DNA from: Frigoribacterium sp. CG_9.8
Lineage (GTDB): Bacteria > Actinomycetota > Actinomycetes > Actinomycetales > Microbacteriaceae
Length of the DNA: 64,000 nucleotides
Reading direction: 5' to 3'
Assembly (NCBI RefSeq): GCF_015751965.1
Contig: NZ_JADOVH010000002.1
Location: 372,001-436,000 of the forward strand
Within the stretch, counting starts at the first letter, position 1, and each line of letters starts with the position of its first letter. The translations under genes were made by a program, and so were the position numbers. Below the pieces are notes generated by a model. It saw nothing but the letters and a program-made list of their open reading frames with translations. It made no database searches and was not told the origin of the DNA. Positions 1-8,569 of the stretch are shown piece by piece.

Positions 1-1644
1 TACTACACGCGTCTAAAAATCTGGGTCGAGGCAACTGCCTATCCGATAGACGAAGGGTTGGCGATCTATTTCCGCGACGTGAGCGAGTCCGAGTCCACTC
101 GTCAGGAGCTCGCGAGCCAGATGGCGCAGTTGGCTGAGCAGAGCGCGCTGCTCGACATCGCCCGTGATGCCATCCTCGTGCGGAACCTCGACAGTAAGAT
201 CCGCTACTGGAACGCCGCCGCCTCCCGGATCTATGGCTGGTCTCGCGAGGAAGTAATCGGGTCACTGGCGCGCGTTGTGATGTTCGCGGATCCGGCTCCG
301 TTCGATCGAGCGCTCGAGGCCACGGTGCGCGACGGACACTGGTCAGGCGAGTTTCAGAACCTCACGAAGTCCGGAGCCGAGATCACCGTCGGTAGCCACT
401 GGACGCTCGTGAGGGATTCTGAGGGCCGCCCCGAATCGATCTTCTCGGTTCACACGGATGTCACCGAAAGGCGCCGAAGCGAGCAGCGGGATCTCCGGGC
501 ACAGCGGTTGGAGAGTCTTGGCACCCTTGCCAGCGGGATCGCGCACGATCTCAACAACGTACTCACGCCGATCTTGATGGCTGTGCAGCTACTCGTTCCC
601 GGCGAGTCGGATACGCGTCGCCGGGAGATTCTCCAGTCGACCGAACTCGCGACCAAACGCGGAGCCGACATGATCCGGCAGGTGCTGTCATTCGCCAGCG
701 GTGCAAATATTCATCGGGTGCCGGTCGACATGAAGGACGTGATCGACGAACTCGAGTCGCTCTCCGCCAAGACCCTCCCGGAGAATGTCTCGGCAATGTT
801 CACGGTGGACGCAGACCTCTGGCAGACCAGCGGCAATGCGACCCAATTGCTGCGAGTGCTGATGAACCTCGTCGCGAACGCCGAAGATGCCATGCCGGAC
901 GGCGGCACCCTGGATATCCGTGCACGCAACTTCACCCTGACAGACGTCTACTCCTCGGCCAACAACTTCGCAGCCCCCGGCGATTACGTCATGGTCGAGG
1001 TCCAGGACTCGGGATCCGGCATTGCGCATTCTGTCCTCGACAAGATCTTCGAGCCCTTCTTCACCACCAAGCCGACCGGTGCAGGCACGGGGCTCGGCCT
1101 TTCGACGTCGCTCGCGATCATCCGTGGGCACAACGGCGCAATGCAGGTATGTAGCGAACCGGGACACGGCACTGTATTGCGACTGCGCCTCCCGGCAACT
1201 GGCAAGCGCGGTAACACAGCGAATGCGAATGTCCGAGTCGAGGAGCACCCGCGTGGTGCTGGTGAGCTCATTCTCGTGGTTGACGACGAAGCTGCGATCC
1301 GTAATCTGACCTGCCGCACCCTCGATACCTACGGCTACATCACTGCGATCGCGAGCAACGGAGCGGAAGCGATCGAATACCTGGATTCCCAGACCTCAGC
1401 CGTCGCCCTGGTACTGACCGACATGGCGATGCCCGTGATGGATGGAGCCACGACCGCGCGCTATCTGCACGAGCACCATCCGGATGTCCCGGTTATCGCC
1501 ACGAGCGGTTTGACCACCATTGGCGGAGTAGACCGAGCTCGCTCGTCGGGAATTCATGCATTCCTGGCCAAGCCCTTCACCACCGCCGAGCTGCTGTGCG
1601 CCATCAACGATGCGCTGCATCCCGAGAGGGCTCACGAACGATGA
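1..1644 (+). CDS. hybrid PAS sensor histidine kinase, 5'-truncated by window edge
   Basis: The reading frame is open from base 1, so the true start lies outside the window; the TTG at 58 is internal to a PAS domain (WVEATAYPIDEG just before it). Visible order: end of a first PAS, a second PAS (about nt 150-470), a HisKA domain with phospho-acceptor His at 544-546 in GIAHDLNN, a HATPase domain (N box NLVANAEDA, G1 DSGSG, G2 GTGLGLS), and a C-terminal receiver whose Asp is at 1420-1422 (LTDMAMP). Such hybrid kinases autophosphorylate on His and pass phosphate to the attached and/or a separate receiver. The stop overlaps the start of the next regulator gene by 4 bp, so the two are probably one two-component unit. 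Signal unknown; a soluble PAS sensor as far as visible, with no membrane segment in this part. Confidence 0.9.
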   Translation, partial: YYTRLKIWVEATAYPIDEGLAIYFRDVSESESTRQELASQMAQLAEQSALLDIARDAILVRNLDSKIRYWNAAASRIYGWSREEVIGSLARVVMFADPAPFDRALEATVRDGHWSGEFQNLTKSGAEITVGSHWTLVRDSEGRPESIFSVHTDVTERRRSEQRDLRAQRLESLGTLASGIAHDLNNVLTPILMAVQLLVPGESDTRRREILQSTELATKRGADMIRQVLSFASGANIHRVPVDMKDVIDELESLSAKTLPENVSAMFTVDADLWQTSGNATQLLRVLMNLVANAEDAMPDGGTLDIRARNFTLTDVYSSANNFAAPGDYVMVEVQDSGSGIAHSVLDKIFEPFFTTKPTGAGTGLGLSTSLAIIRGHNGAMQVCSEPGHGTVLRLRLPATGKRGNTANANVRVEEHPRGAGELILVVDDEAAIRNLTCRTLDTYGYITAIASNGAEAIEYLDSQTSAVALVLTDMAMPVMDGATTARYLHEHHPDVPVIATSGLTTIGGVDRARSSGIHAFLAKPFTTAELLCAINDALHPERAHER

Positions 1645-2393
1645 CTGTACTGAGTGAACCAGCTGTACCGACTGAACCAGCTGTACCGACTGAACCGACC
1701 GTACCGACTGAACCGACTGTACCGACTGCAGCAACGGCAACAGGCAAGTTGAAGGTCGTGGTCGTCGACGATGATGCTTTCATCACCTCGCTGGTTGCCG
1801 AAGGTCTCAGAGGCATAGGACTGCTCGTTGACACGGCTACCTCGACGGCGGATGCATGGGAACTCGTCGCCAGCGAACAACCCAATGCCCTGGTCAGCGA
1901 TCTCCACTTCGGCTCCGGCGAATCGGCTGCCACACTGCTCCATCGCGTTCATGAGGAGTTTCCCTGGGTGGGACTCGTGGTGTTGACCGCCCACCTCTCG
2001 CCCGAACTGGCGGTACGAGACGCGGGGTCTTTGCCCGACGAAGTCGTCTATGTGGTGAAGACTCAAATGCAGGGATTCGCGGATCTTCACGATGCGGTCC
2101 TCCGCTCTATCTCAGGGGCCCCGCCGCTCGCGCCCACGCCGGTAGATGATGCGGTCCTACTCACCCCGGCGCAAGCGGATGTGTTGCGCATGCTCGCCGA
2201 GGGCGGTTCTACCCGGGCTATTGCGGAGCATCGGGGCACCAGCATACGTGCCGCCGAAACGTTGCTTACGCGCCTGTACGAAGTGCTCGGGCTCGAGAGC
2301 GACGAGAGTTCAAACCAGCGGGTAGCCGCCGTTCGGATCTGGCAGGGCGGGCGGGTCATGATCCAGCCGTCCGGCCCTCGAAGCGCAGGTTGA
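1641..2393 (+). CDS. response regulator with receiver and LuxR-like HTH
   Basis: 250-residue protein starting at the ATG that overlaps the kinase stop (ATGA at 1641-1644). Residues about 6-29 are four EPxVPT hexapeptides encoded by an 18-bp tandem repeat. A receiver domain follows (VVVVDDD near residue 40, phospho-acceptor Asp87 in LVSDLHFG), then a C-terminal helix-turn-helix resembling LuxR/GerE (LTPAQADVLRMLAEG ... GLESDESSNQRVAAV). Probable DNA-binding partner of the upstream hybrid kinase. The conserved receiver Thr/Ser and Lys positions are present as LTA and VVKT. The repeat tail is unusual and probably an unstructured linker. Targets cannot be read from the sequence. Confidence 0.85.
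   Translation: MTVLSEPAVPTEPAVPTEPTVPTEPTVPTAATATGKLKVVVVDDDAFITSLVAEGLRGIGLLVDTATSTADAWELVASEQPNALVSDLHFGSGESAATLLHRVHEEFPWVGLVVLTAHLSPELAVRDAGSLPDEVVYVVKTQMQGFADLHDAVLRSISGAPPLAPTPVDDAVLLTPAQADVLRMLAEGGSTRAIAEHRGTSIRAAETLLTRLYEVLGLESDESSNQRVAAVRIWQGGRVMIQPSGPRSAG
1656..1727. repeat. 18-bp tandem repeat x4, in frame
   Basis: Four consecutive units of GAACCAGCTGTACCGACT with a few substitutions, encoding (EPAVPT)2(EPTVPT)2 at the N terminus of the response regulator. The period is a multiple of three, so the frame is kept. Confidence 0.95.
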
Positions 2394-2412
2394 CCGTCAG
2401 ACAGTGAGCACT

Positions 2413-2480
2413 CAGACGACTGGCACTCGCGCGACTAACACCCGGACGACTGGCACCCGGACGACTAACGCTCAGACGAC
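2413..2480. repeat. 15-bp tandem repeat x4.5 at gene end
   Basis: Units of the type CGGACGACTGGCACC with alternating GG/AA at positions 9-10. Read on the minus strand, the first unit contains the last two codons and TGA stop of the metallophosphoesterase gene; the rest fills the gap to the response regulator. The two flanking genes are convergent. Confidence 0.9.
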
Positions 2481-3434
2481 GGCGAGTTCGCGCGTCGGCG
2501 GGTGCAGCTCATCATTGGTGATCGGCGCCTCGGGTGGTGCCGGCCTGGTGCCGCTTACGGGAAACTCGACGCCGTTGCGGGCGAGGATGAGCGCCGTCTC
2601 TTCTGCATCGACGTAGGAGACCGCGGCATCCTGGCCGACAGGAACCACCGAGTGGAGCACGGTGTTCTCAAAGATGTGCACGAGGTTGAAGGCCTGGGCG
2701 CCATCGCGGCCCCGGGTGCCCCCGACCGGCACAGTGAGATCCTGGGTGTAGCAGGTGGCCGACGCGACCGAGACCGGGATTCCGGCAAAGGTCGAGGAGG
2801 TGGAGTAGTGCAGATGGCCGGCGATGATGCTGCGCACATCCGTGCCCTGCAGCACTTCTGCCAGGCTGGCCTGGTCGCGCAGCTCAACGAGCACCGCAAG
2901 ATCCAGCACGCTCGGGATGGGCGGGTGATGCATCGCGAGGATGGTCCCGTGCGGCGCTGGGGAGGCCAGCTCCTCGGCGAGCCAGTCCAGCTGGGCGCCG
3001 GTCACCTCACCGTAATGGTGACCCGGGACCGTCGAGTCGAGCGCGATGACCCGTAGGCCACCGAGCCAGTACACCCGGTCTACCGGAGCGACGGATGGAT
3101 GCTGGCCGAGCAAGACCTCACGGAACGCACCGCGCTCGTCATGATTGCCCATCACCCAGATCACCTGTGCGCCGTAGCGGAGGGCGGCTGGCTCGACAAT
3201 GGCTTTGAGCTCCTCATAGGCGACTGGATCGCCGGAATCTGCCAGGTCCCCGGTGATGATGATCGCCTCTGGATGTGCTCCCGAACCATCGAGCTCGGTG
3301 AACAGCTGCCGCAGGTGTTTCTCGCTGTCGAGGGTGCCCCCGTACAGCCCGATGCCTCCGGCTACGAAATGGGTGTCGCTGAGATGGACGATGAAGTGGT
3401 CGGGCCGTGGATACTGGGCCAGATAACCGGTCAT
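2472..3434 (-). CDS. metallophosphoesterase (cyclic-nucleotide phosphodiesterase-like)
   Basis: 320-residue calcineurin-like phosphoesterase. Metal-binding motifs are complete: DTH at residues 20-22, GDLADSG with Asp63, GNHDE at 96-100, a later MHHP and GHLHYS. The length and the motif spacing fit the CpdA/Rv0805-type class III phosphodiesterase family, which hydrolyses phosphodiesters (cAMP among others) with a dinuclear metal centre; the physiological substrate here is not determined. No signal peptide, so cytosolic. It is convergent with the response regulator and divergent from the SNF2 helicase. The 3' end merges into a 15-bp tandem repeat array. Assigned to cpdA only tentatively, so no symbol is given. 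Confidence 0.85.
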   Translation of the reverse strand: MTGYLAQYPRPDHFIVHLSDTHFVAGGIGLYGGTLDSEKHLRQLFTELDGSGAHPEAIIITGDLADSGDPVAYEELKAIVEPAALRYGAQVIWVMGNHDERGAFREVLLGQHPSVAPVDRVYWLGGLRVIALDSTVPGHHYGEVTGAQLDWLAEELASPAPHGTILAMHHPPIPSVLDLAVLVELRDQASLAEVLQGTDVRSIIAGHLHYSTSSTFAGIPVSVASATCYTQDLTVPVGGTRGRDGAQAFNLVHIFENTVLHSVVPVGQDAAVSYVDAEETALILARNGVEFPVSGTRPAPPEAPITNDELHPPTRELAVV

Positions 3435-3860
3435 CGTCTAAGTCCATCACCCGAAGCTGGCCGGGGGGTGAACATACGGCGGCGATCCGCACCCCAGAGC
3501 AGGGGAGGGCAGTTCACGAGCGAGCCCAGGGGAGTGCTCGCGAGAGGGTGCACGGATGGGTGCTGGGATGCGTGCACGGATGGCGGCACTTACGGCCTAA
3601 ACTGTGAGTAGCATCCGATCATCCCGCGTGTGGCGTCGGCCTTCCGGTACGTGAAATTTCTCGATACCCGGTGGTCTGATTCACCACTGTCTGACTCCTT
3701 ACCGATGCGACTGAGTTGCCCGCTTTGGGTGGCTCCACTCGGGATTGCTCGGTCACCATCGGCACGTCATTGCACGGCCAGCCAGCCCTTCAACCTTGGG
3801 GGCACCGCCTCAGCGGCGGGTGGTTGGCGCGCAGGCGGGGCTCAGAGACGCAGGAGAAGC
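3435..3860. other. divergent intergenic region, no gene recognised
   Basis: 426 bp between the divergently transcribed metallophosphoesterase and helicase genes. It must hold both promoters, but no convincing -35/-10 pair was found. A 12-bp direct repeat GTGCACGGATGG occurs at 3548-3559 and 3572-3583 (24 bp apart) and may be an operator or a decayed tandem array. The helicase frame stays open through part of this region (from 3630), but codon use and lack of similarity argue against coding. Confidence 0.5.
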
Positions 3861-6083
3861 ATGGCTCGGTCCGGCCAAGGACAGCCCGCCCACAACCAGG
3901 GGGCCCATAACCAGGGGGCACAGAACAAGAACGGAGCGGGTAAGCCGACGCGACGCTCGTCGGCCAGAAAGCCGGCGCAGCAGAAGTCGCCGCAGCGACG
4001 CTCGCGGGGCACGGATGATGCAGGCGTCATCCCGATTCTCGCGCGCGCTGTGCGCGAAGTCGAAGGTGCCGCGGAACGTGGCAAGGTCGGCCCATCCAAC
4101 CGCACCAAGTTCCAGGTGATTGCGCTGCTCATGCGTGAGGAGCGTGCCAGAGCCAAGGCGGACCGCGAAGTGTCGGATGCCGAGCGCACCGAGGTGCTCA
4201 AGCGCCTCGACGGCGTTGCCACCATTCTGGCCAAGACCGCTGCGCGCGACACCTCGCTCATCCAGCTTCTGGCAGAAGAAACCGCCGTCACCGACGCCGC
4301 CCGCACCCTGCGCCGGGACATGCTCATTGCCGCCGGAACCGAACTCTCGCCCGACGAGCTGATCATCGTAAAAGAGCCGGATCCGGTAACGCCGGCCGCC
4401 GAACGCCAGGTCATCCCGCAGTCGGTCATCACCCGCCAGCTGTCCAACCCCTTTCTCGCCCCCGATTTCAGCCAGTCCCTGAAGGTGGCACCGGTCACCC
4501 ATCGGCTCGCGAACTGGGAGTTGCTCGAACCGCTTTTTCGCGCTTTCGAATACGGCTCCGGCGGCCAGGTCGCCACAATGGACCTGCCGGAGCCAACTGT
4601 GGCCGATCGTCGGGTTCCGGCCGGTCTCGAACTCTTTCATCACCAGGCCGAGTTCATTGCGAGCGCCCGCGAGGGACACCGAAGCTACCTGCTCGCAGAT
4701 GAGCCTGGACTCGGCAAGACCGCGCAGGCGCTGCTCGCCGCACAGGTCTCAAGCTCCTATCCGCTGCTTGTTGTCGTGCCGAACGTCGTGAAGATGAACT
4801 GGGCGCGGGAGGTGGATCTGTGGACTCCGCAGCGATCGGCAACGGTCATCCACGGCTCTGGCGAGAACCTCGACGCCTTCGCCGATGTCGTGATCGTGAA
4901 CTACGACGTACTCGACCGTCACATGGGCTGGCTGGGCACTCTCGGCTTCAAGGGCATGGTCGTCGACGAGGCACACTTCATCAAAAATCGTGACTCGCAG
5001 CGGTCGAAAAACGTGCTCGCCCTCGCCAACAGCGTGCGTGCTCGCTCCCCGCGCGCGCTCATGATCGCTCTCACCGGAACCCCGCTCATCAACACGATCG
5101 AGGATTTCCGTGCGATCTGGCAATTCCTCGGCTGGATCGATGCCGAGAAGCCAACGGCCGCACTCATGCAGGAGCTCGAAGAGAACGGCCTCACACCGGC
5201 CGACTTCGGTTTCTTTGCGGAGGCGCGACAGACCGTGATCGATATGGGGATCGTGCGCCGGAAGAAGATCGACGTTGCCGCCGACCTCCCATCCAAACGC
5301 GTTGCCGACCTGCCAGTGGAACTCGACGACGACCTTGGCCGGTCGATCCACCAGGCCGAGCGGGAACTCGGACTTCGATTGCTGTCGCGGTACCGGGCGT
5401 TGCTTGCGGCTCGCTCCGAGCTGGAGGATGTGCCGCATCCGGAGCTGGTGCGCATGGTGGCGAAGGCCGAGCTGGAGGAATCGAAGGCCGCAAAGACCGG
5501 CGAAAACGTCTTCACCATGGTGCGCAAGATCGGGCAGGCGAAGGCAATACTCGCCGCGGACTACACAGCCCAACTGGCGCGCTCGGTCGGTAAGGTCGTG
5601 TTCTTTGCCAAGCACATCGATGTGATGGACATCGCGGAGCAGACGCTGGCTAAGCGCGGGCTCAAGACGGTTTCGATTCGAGGAGACCAGACGGCCGCGT
5701 TCCGCCAGAGACAAGTGGATGCCTTTACCAACGATCCTGATGTCTCTGTGGTCGTCGCATCCCTCACTGCCGCCGGGGTGGGGATCAACCTGCAGGTCGC
5801 ATCGAACGTGGTGCTTGCCGAGCTGAGCTGGACCAGTGCAGAGCAGACTCAGGCTATTGACCGAGTTCACCGCATCGGGCAGGCCGAGCCGGTGACCGCG
5901 TGGCGAATCATTGCCTCACAGACGATCGACGCGAAGATCGCCGAGTTGATCGACAGCAAGGCAGGCTTGGCTGCACGCGCCCTTGACGGAGACGATTCCG
6001 AAATCATGGGGGAGTCCAGCGTTCAACTCGAGGCTCTCATTGCCCTCCTGGAGGATGCGATCACCGCGGCAGATAAGCGCTGA
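3861..6083 (+). CDS. SNF2-family DEAD/DEAH-box helicase
   Basis: 740 residues from the ATG at 3861, chosen because AGGAG sits 4 nt upstream and because the low-complexity start (repeated NQGAHNQGAQN) precedes a recognisable body. The frame is open further upstream to 3630 without a ribosome site. Motifs: I (GLGKT, about residue 283), II (DEAH at 369-372), III (LTGTP near 405), and C-terminal helicase motifs including RVHRIGQ (about 669), typical of SNF2/SMARCAL1-like dsDNA translocases. The basic, Lys/Arg/Gln-rich N terminus may bind nucleic acid. It is a stand-alone gene with no restriction or DISARM-type neighbours, so a repair or nucleoprotein-remodelling role is more likely than defence; that is inference. 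Confidence 0.88.
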   Translation: MARSGQGQPAHNQGAHNQGAQNKNGAGKPTRRSSARKPAQQKSPQRRSRGTDDAGVIPILARAVREVEGAAERGKVGPSNRTKFQVIALLMREERARAKADREVSDAERTEVLKRLDGVATILAKTAARDTSLIQLLAEETAVTDAARTLRRDMLIAAGTELSPDELIIVKEPDPVTPAAERQVIPQSVITRQLSNPFLAPDFSQSLKVAPVTHRLANWELLEPLFRAFEYGSGGQVATMDLPEPTVADRRVPAGLELFHHQAEFIASAREGHRSYLLADEPGLGKTAQALLAAQVSSSYPLLVVVPNVVKMNWAREVDLWTPQRSATVIHGSGENLDAFADVVIVNYDVLDRHMGWLGTLGFKGMVVDEAHFIKNRDSQRSKNVLALANSVRARSPRALMIALTGTPLINTIEDFRAIWQFLGWIDAEKPTAALMQELEENGLTPADFGFFAEARQTVIDMGIVRRKKIDVAADLPSKRVADLPVELDDDLGRSIHQAERELGLRLLSRYRALLAARSELEDVPHPELVRMVAKAELEESKAAKTGENVFTMVRKIGQAKAILAADYTAQLARSVGKVVFFAKHIDVMDIAEQTLAKRGLKTVSIRGDQTAAFRQRQVDAFTNDPDVSVVVASLTAAGVGINLQVASNVVLAELSWTSAEQTQAIDRVHRIGQAEPVTAWRIIASQTIDAKIAELIDSKAGLAARALDGDDSEIMGESSVQLEALIALLEDAITAADKR

Positions 6084-6101
6084 CCGGAACTCACCCGAAC
6101 T

Positions 6102-6118
6102 GACGGGTACTACCCGTC
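6102..6118. terminator. small palindrome between convergent genes
   Basis: GACGGGTACTACCCGTC is a near-perfect hairpin located between the helicase stop (6083) and the convergent maltokinase stop (6140). There is no T tract, so activity as a bidirectional terminator is only suggested by position. Confidence 0.35.
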
Positions 6119-6139
6119 CACCCGTCGCACCGATCCGCG

Positions 6140-7549
6140 TTACGGCGTTGACGACCGCTCGATGAGGCGCGTGATCGCGAGAGTGGGGATTGCCAGCCAG
6201 CCGGGGCGATTTCGCGCCTCGTACACGGCCTCGTAGAGGGCTTTGTCGATCTCGAAGGCATCGAGGACCGCCCGGTGCTCACGCAGATCCCGGCCGGAAC
6301 GCGCGATGTAACCGTCGACAAACGCACGCCGGCAGGCGGATGCCCAGGGTGCCACCGACTCGACCGGGTGCGCGAGGGCGAAGGATCCGGCGACGTAGTC
6401 GAACGATCGCAGCATTCCCGCGACATCCCGCAGCGGGATGTCCGGCAGGGAGCGTTCACTCATCGGACGCATCGGTTCGCCCTCGAAGTCGAGCACGACC
6501 CATCCGCGCCCGGGGACGGCCAGTACCTGTCCCAGGTGAAAATCACCGTGGATACGCTGGAGGGCCGGCCAGGGGCTCGCTGCGGCCTCCCGGTAGACCC
6601 GCTCGAGCGCGGGGCGGTATCCGGCGAGCATCGGCACCTCTGCGGCGGCGAGATCGAAGCGGTGGCGCATGCTTTCCACCGTCGTGGCGATGTCCGAAGG
6701 GGTCGTTGCGCGTGACGGGAGCACCGAATGAAGGGTCTCGTGCATCTCAGCCGTCGTGACACCGAGAGCGCGGGCGCGCTCGGTGAAGTCCTCGCTCACT
6801 TCGGCGGCGCGCACGGCCACTCGCCACGCGTCTTCGACATCGGGCAGGAATTCCTGAGCGAAGGCGAGGTGGCCGGTGGCGGTGCCGTCGGCGATGCCGC
6901 TGTCGGGCCAGTCTGCGGTGACGTGACCGATGGATCGCGGCGCGACGGTACTCCCCGCAGCGCCGAGCGCCTCGGTGAGCGTCACATCCGGATTTTCTCC
7001 GTGATGGAGTGCCCGAAAAAGCTTGCAGATGATCGGGGTCGACGGCGCGCTGTCGGTGCCAGCCACCTGAAAGACGATCGACGTATTGGACTGCTCGCCA
7101 CTGAGCACGCGTGAGGCGACGAAACGCAGGGGAGCGGAGTTGGGCGTGTGGTGTCCGTGCGCGACGAGCGGCCCTCCGGTATTGGCGGACGATGGGCCGT
7201 CGGTTGCGTGAGCTTCGCCGTCGTCGAGGATCATCCTCAGAAGCGCTTCCGCAAACGCCGGGTCATGGGGACCGTCGTAGATGTACCGCCGCCCGGTCTC
7301 GACGTCGAACGAGGCGATCAGCGCGTTCTCGGCCCCCGGTAGCGGCGCGCTCCGCTCAGTGAGCGGCACCTGGTAGAGCAGCGGATGCTCGGCGTGATCG
7401 AGCACGAGGTACACACGAATCACGGCCGAGCCAGCCGGGTCGGCGATACCGAACCCGCCGATGACCTGGAGCTGCGGTGCGCGTGACTTGCCCGCATACC
7501 AGCGTTGTCGCGTCATCCAGGTCTCGAGATAGTCGGGGACCCCGGTCAC
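6140..7549 (-). CDS. maltokinase (GlgE pathway), stand-alone
   Basis: 469 residues. The N-terminal cap motif WMTRQRWYAGKSR and the aminoglycoside-phosphotransferase-like kinase core (HGDFHLGQVL from residue 334, DFEGEP with Asp354) are those of Mak/Pep2 maltokinases, which phosphorylate maltose with ATP to maltose 1-phosphate for GlgE-dependent alpha-glucan synthesis. Size fits the family (about 450-470). In many actinobacteria mak is fused to or next to treS and glgE; none of these lie in the window, so it is detached from the pathway here. Start at ATG 7549; the gene is convergent with the helicase. Confidence 0.88.
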   Translation of the reverse strand: MTGVPDYLETWMTRQRWYAGKSRAPQLQVIGGFGIADPAGSAVIRVYLVLDHAEHPLLYQVPLTERSAPLPGAENALIASFDVETGRRYIYDGPHDPAFAEALLRMILDDGEAHATDGPSSANTGGPLVAHGHHTPNSAPLRFVASRVLSGEQSNTSIVFQVAGTDSAPSTPIICKLFRALHHGENPDVTLTEALGAAGSTVAPRSIGHVTADWPDSGIADGTATGHLAFAQEFLPDVEDAWRVAVRAAEVSEDFTERARALGVTTAEMHETLHSVLPSRATTPSDIATTVESMRHRFDLAAAEVPMLAGYRPALERVYREAAASPWPALQRIHGDFHLGQVLAVPGRGWVVLDFEGEPMRPMSERSLPDIPLRDVAGMLRSFDYVAGSFALAHPVESVAPWASACRRAFVDGYIARSGRDLREHRAVLDAFEIDKALYEAVYEARNRPGWLAIPTLAITRLIERSSTP

Positions 7550-7662
7550 GGGTACCTCCAGCGTTGGGGCGCTTGCGCGCCGACAATGGGACTCCTATAC
7601 CCTACGCAGCGCCGATGGTACTGAAATGAACACTCGCTGGCGCAGATCTCGAGGGTGATGGG

Positions 7663-8553
7663 CTACTCGCGCACGGCGAGCAGGAACGCGTTCAGCTGCG
7701 CGGTCAGTTCGCGATCAACGGGGATGTCCAGCCCATCGAGCCGCATCACGGGGGCGGCGAGACGCACGCTGGAGACCAGCCACACGGCATCCGCAATCCC
7801 CAGGTCGACGGGGGTGGGCTTCGCGAGGCCGGTCTCGAGCCCGAGGCTCTCGGCACAGCGGAAGATGCTGGCCTGGGTCGTGCCGTCGAGAATACCGAGT
7901 CTCGGCCCCGGAGTCAGGATGCTCTCGCCGACCCGGTAGACAACGGTCGATGACGGTCCCTCGAGCACAAACCCGTCGCTGGAGACGAAGATGACGTCGT
8001 CGGCTCCGTGACGGGCGGCCTCCCGCAGCACCGAGCGGTTCACGGCATAGCTGAGAGTCTTCGCCCCGGCTAACAGCCAGGGGGAGGTGATCTCCACGTC
8101 GTGCCGGTAGCCGCGGTCGAGAGTGATCACCGCGATACCGTCGACACGCTCGGCGGTGTAGTCGGGAGTGGCGCTCGCATACGCCCAGCCGGTGGGTCGA
8201 TTATCACCCTCCACCCCACGACTCAGCACGATCTTGACCGCCGCTTCCGCCTCCGGGTCGATCGCGCCGATTGAGGCGGCGATCGCCTTACGCCACACCT
8301 CGATATCCGGTGCGGGCAGTTCGAGAAGTCGGGCGGACTCCGTGAACCGTCGCAAGTGGTGTTCCAGTGCCTGGGGCGACCCGTGACCAACGCCAATAGT
8401 CTCGAAGATCCCGTCGCCACGGGTCGCCGAGAGATCCAGGGCGCTGAGCACCGGTGAGTTCGGGTCGAACAGCGTGAGAGCCGGTGCGTCGTGACGGTGT
8501 GACGCAGCCGACAGCGATGGCCGGTTGAGCAGGATCAGGGCAGAGGATGGCAC
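7663..8553 (-). CDS. class IV PLP aminotransferase, aminodeoxychorismate lyase-like
   Basis: 296 residues from a GTG at 8553, 17 nt downstream of the MFS gene stop (8570). The open frame extends to 8613 inside that gene, but similarity begins after the GTG. Fold-type IV signature: Lys165 in GAKTLSYAVNR (Schiff base to PLP) and Glu197 in VLEGPSS. The family includes PabC (4-amino-4-deoxychorismate lyase, p-aminobenzoate for folate), branched-chain and D-amino-acid aminotransferases; overall sequence looks most PabC-like, but substrate choice is not certain. Probably cotranscribed and translationally coupled with the upstream exporter. No pabA/pabB neighbours are visible. Confidence 0.8.
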   Translation of the reverse strand: MPSSALILLNRPSLSAASHRHDAPALTLFDPNSPVLSALDLSATRGDGIFETIGVGHGSPQALEHHLRRFTESARLLELPAPDIEVWRKAIAASIGAIDPEAEAAVKIVLSRGVEGDNRPTGWAYASATPDYTAERVDGIAVITLDRGYRHDVEITSPWLLAGAKTLSYAVNRSVLREAARHGADDVIFVSSDGFVLEGPSSTVVYRVGESILTPGPRLGILDGTTQASIFRCAESLGLETGLAKPTPVDLGIADAVWLVSSVRLAAPVMRLDGLDIPVDRELTAQLNAFLLAVRE

Positions 8554-8569
8554 GGTCCCATTCTGCCGG

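Noticed and set aside
3630-3860. Helicase start at 3630
   Set aside because: No ribosome site there, codon use and sequence unlike the protein, whereas ATG 3861 has AGGAG at proper distance.
3861-6083. SNF2 helicase as part of a defence island
   Set aside because: Neighbours are housekeeping-type genes; no methyltransferase, nuclease or DISARM/BREX partners.
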